A DNA stretch of 16,442 nucleotides, from positions 1 to 16,442 of the forward strand of contig DAOWCP010000054.1 of assembly GCA_030639495.1 (NCBI GenBank), given 5' to 3'. Shown here in pieces: positions 14,521-16,442 of the stretch. The position numbers and the translations under genes are program-made. Numbering within the stretch: position 1 is the first letter of the stretch; each line of letters begins with the position of its first letter. The notes beneath the pieces were generated by a model. That model did no database searches. It saw only the letters and a program-made list of their open reading frames with translations, and was not told the origin of the DNA. Origin of the DNA: JAGLTN01 sp023135255 (lineage in GTDB: Bacteria; Planctomycetota; Phycisphaerae; Sedimentisphaerales; Anaerobacaceae).

Positions 14521-15327
14521 ATGGCAAAAAACAAAATAGAAATAATTTATCAGGACAGCGACATACTGGTCGTCAACAAACCTGCTGGTATATCCGTAAC
14601 AAAGGATCGCTCAGGCGAGAGACAGCTTTTGGATTTTTTAGAGAATCAGCTCGGCACTCAGGCCGCAAGTGAGCTAAAGCTAATACACCGACTCGACAAG
14701 CCCACCTCAGGCGTAATGATACTTGCAAAAACCGCCCAGGCTCAATCACAATTTTCCAGCATGTTCGAAAAACAGCTGCTGACAAAAACATACCTGGCTC
14801 TTGTTACAGGTTTCGTACCTGCTAAAGGCTTCGGCCAGGTAAACGCAAAAATAATCAAAGACAGAAATAACCCAGGTCAGATGACCCTTACCAGAAAAAA
14901 AGGCAAAGCCGCTAAAACGACCTGGCGCCAGCTTGCCGATTTCACGAGCTATTCACTTATCGAAGCAAAAATGGTTACAAACAGAACACATCAGCTCAGG
15001 CTCCATCTGCCAAGCATGGGTCTGCCGTTGGCAATAGATCCAACCTATGGCAAAGATGATCCAATATATCTGTCTGAATTTAAAAAGAAATATAACCTCG
15101 GAAAACACAAAGAAGAAAAACCCCTTATAGACCGACTAACCCTGCACGCTTACCAGATAAGTTTTAACGATCCCTTACCAGGCAAACCAGCAGGCTTTGT
15201 CGCTGGACTGGACAAAAATTTCAAAACAACAATAAAAATGCTGACAAAGCACAATCCAAACGGGAAAAACGCGTTTAAGTACCCAACTGATTTTGAAAAA
15301 ATAATAAACGCTGAACCGATTGACTAA
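14521..15327 (+). CDS. RluA-family RNA pseudouridine synthase
   Basis: A protein of 268 residues that converts uridine to pseudouridine in rRNA or tRNA. The N-terminus has DILVVNKPAGISV, the family's motif I. Motif II is HRLDKPTSG at 56-64, with D59 the catalytic aspartate, followed by GVMILAKT. Motif III is seen as TNRTHQLRLHL with GLPLAIDP downstream. It lacks an N-terminal S4 domain, so it resembles the short RluA/TruC-type enzymes; which uridine it modifies cannot be told. No ribosome-binding site precedes the ATG, but a TATAAT ends 6 nt upstream, pointing to a leaderless transcript. The C-terminal 60 residues (after 'LHAYQISF') are Lys/Asn-rich. The convergent neighbour is separated by a bidirectional terminator. 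Confidence 0.93.
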   Translation: MAKNKIEIIYQDSDILVVNKPAGISVTKDRSGERQLLDFLENQLGTQAASELKLIHRLDKPTSGVMILAKTAQAQSQFSSMFEKQLLTKTYLALVTGFVPAKGFGQVNAKIIKDRNNPGQMTLTRKKGKAAKTTWRQLADFTSYSLIEAKMVTNRTHQLRLHLPSMGLPLAIDPTYGKDDPIYLSEFKKKYNLGKHKEEKPLIDRLTLHAYQISFNDPLPGKPAGFVAGLDKNFKTTIKMLTKHNPNGKNAFKYPTDFEKIINAEPID

Positions 15328-15508
15328 ATCTAACTTTCTAATAAATTTTACAATAACAACAGATAAAAAGAACGCACTTTAAGGTCATGCAAGAGAGCAT
15401 TCGCCAGCGAAAGCATATCCTTATTTAATCTAAGGAAAATCTTTTTTCCTGCCAGAATTTTGCTCTTTGAGCGAAAAACAGTGATTTAGCTCTCCTGAAA
15501 GCACAGCA

Positions 15509-15539
15509 AAAAGGCCGAGCAAACTGAGCCCGGCCTTTT
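15509..15539. terminator. Bidirectional intrinsic terminator
   Basis: AAAAGGCCG (15509-15517) pairs perfectly with CGGCCTTTT (15531-15539), with an inner GC/GC pair around a short loop. T-rich feet exist on both strands. It lies between the convergent pseudouridine synthase gene and the minus-strand gene ending at 15573. A smaller AGGAAAA/TTTTCCT hairpin at about 15432-15449 lies upstream of it on the + strand. Confidence 0.85.
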
Positions 15540-15572
15540 AGTGACCTGTCCTTTTTGTACGAATGTACTGGT

Positions 15573-16442
15573 CTACTTAACTCCACCATGAATGTTCCAG
15601 CGATGCGGCTGGCCATGTACAGGACGGACACCTGGACCATAAGGTTTCATAATTGACTTGACCCCATCTATTTCTATTTCTATTTCACAATGCACCTGGA
15701 AACCGCCAACTCCGGGATATGGGTGTGGGATTGGCTCGCTGACCGAAACTATCCTTAGAACATTTATATTCTGCCACCGTTCCTGCATTTTTGCTGCAGG
15801 CACACCTCCGTAAATCTGTCCAGCCTTAGCATAATCCTTGATGATCAATGCTTCATAAAATTCGTGTACTACTTTGACTGCAATTTCATTATCAGTAAGC
15901 TTGCCTTGTTCCAGACCGATCTCCTGAGTAGTTTGGTCAATCCGCATAACATCCGCGGGAATATCTTCGTTGTCCAAACTGAACATTTCTGCCTCGATAG
16001 GCTGATTGTAGTCGTAATACTCAATCAGTTCCATGTATTGGTATTTGTCGTCTTTTAACTTGTAAAACTCGATGGATGTAACAAGTTTGGTGGCCCGGTC
16101 GACGAACAGAACCAAACGCCAGCCGGCCCTTGAACTTCCAGGCAGACAGGTTACCGTTACTACAATCGGCTCTGCCTTATCGGATGGCTCGTCAATCTCT
16201 ATCTCCACTTCGCCTTGTGCCTGTCGCGCATAATATAAACGTTCGACAACCAGCTTAGGGTCAAGTTCTTTTATGAAATTGAGAGTATGGGCAGCGACAG
16301 TTTTGTCCCTAATGGTGATCAAACTTTTTTTCTTTTTTAACCATACTTGTGCTTTGTTTTCTTTCCATACTGTTACTTTGGCTCCATCTTCAGGGGAATC
16401 CCATTTCGGCATGTGCATGCGTACATTCTTGACCTCTCCGTC
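15573..16442 (-). CDS. Probable exported LolA-like protein, C-terminal part (5' end outside window)
   Basis: The minus-strand frame is open through the right edge, so 289 residues are visible and the N-terminus is missing; an internal Met at 16418 is not needed as a start because the reading continues upstream (DGEVKNVR...). Residues about 1-160 of the visible part are beta-rich: 'KVTVWKENKAQVWLKKKKSL', then GWRLVLFVDRATKLVTSIEF, 'YQYMELIEYYDYNQPIEAEM', a layout like LolA-type lipoprotein carriers or outer-membrane lipoprotein-sorting proteins. A helical segment 'LTDNEIAVKVVHEFYEALII' followed by strands near the C-terminus resembles an NTF2/SnoaL-like fold. This two-part reading is from pattern only. 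In planctomycetes such proteins are often linked to anti-sigma systems, but no partner is visible here. Confidence 0.68.
   Translation of the reverse strand, partial: DGEVKNVRMHMPKWDSPEDGAKVTVWKENKAQVWLKKKKSLITIRDKTVAAHTLNFIKELDPKLVVERLYYARQAQGEVEIEIDEPSDKAEPIVVTVTCLPGSSRAGWRLVLFVDRATKLVTSIEFYKLKDDKYQYMELIEYYDYNQPIEAEMFSLDNEDIPADVMRIDQTTQEIGLEQGKLTDNEIAVKVVHEFYEALIIKDYAKAGQIYGGVPAAKMQERWQNINVLRIVSVSEPIPHPYPGVGGFQVHCEIEIEIDGVKSIMKPYGPGVRPVHGQPHRWNIHGGVK

Noticed and set aside
15425..15640. Minus-strand 71-codon frame across the terminator
   Set aside because: It overlaps the end of the real minus-strand gene and runs through the bidirectional terminator; no ribosome-binding site or recognisable pattern.

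Overview
This is a bacterial chromosome window with moderately low G+C by eye. It is probably from a planctomycete, perhaps of the class Phycisphaerae. That placement is an inference from the flagellar gene order, the companion genes downstream of the sigma factor and the small zinc-ribbon protein; there is no rRNA or other firm marker to confirm it.

Positions 1-7161 (+ strand) are the distal part of a flagellar operon. It opens with the 3' end of a fliL-like gene, followed by fliM, fliN and flhA. These encode the motor-associated FliL, the C-ring switch proteins and the export gate. Next come a small two-helix membrane protein and an overlapping flagellar sigma factor (fliA/sigma-28 family). 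A run of little-known genes follows: a Lys-rich 68-residue protein, an 88-residue protein with a CxCG motif, a coiled-coil lipoprotein, a lipoprotein with a CsgG/TolB-N-like pattern, and a 90-residue protein with a faintly FlgM-like C-terminus. A strong intrinsic terminator closes the operon at 7113-7161. Nothing resembling flhF or flhG lies between flhA and fliA.

Positions 7162-10017 hold a small minus-strand ORF of uncertain status, a 66-residue zinc-ribbon protein and a 627-residue membrane protein with a helical, TPR-like soluble part. Two copies of a 95-nt repeat, 7174-7268 and 9893-9987, lie in the same orientation, each in a convergent intergenic gap. They align without gaps at about 70 of 95 positions, share both ends and carry CGCGG cores in inverted arrangement. 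I do not recognise this element.

Positions 10018-13139 (- strand) are ligA followed 2 nt later by ribD. They encode the NAD-dependent DNA ligase and the bifunctional riboflavin deaminase/reductase.

Positions 13140-14312 contain a non-coding stretch, a tRNA-Gly(UCC) gene on the minus strand and a secreted protein with two PepSY-like units and a poly-Asp tail. The tRNA promoter (TTGACA-17-TATATT) is built into the intrinsic terminator of the PepSY-like gene. The 3' end of the tRNA is partly repeated 59 nt further on, and its T-loop has an unusual base.

Positions 14509-16442 contain an RluA-type pseudouridine synthase gene that appears to have a leaderless start. A bidirectional terminator follows, then the 3' part of a convergent minus-strand gene for a probable exported protein, cut by the window edge.
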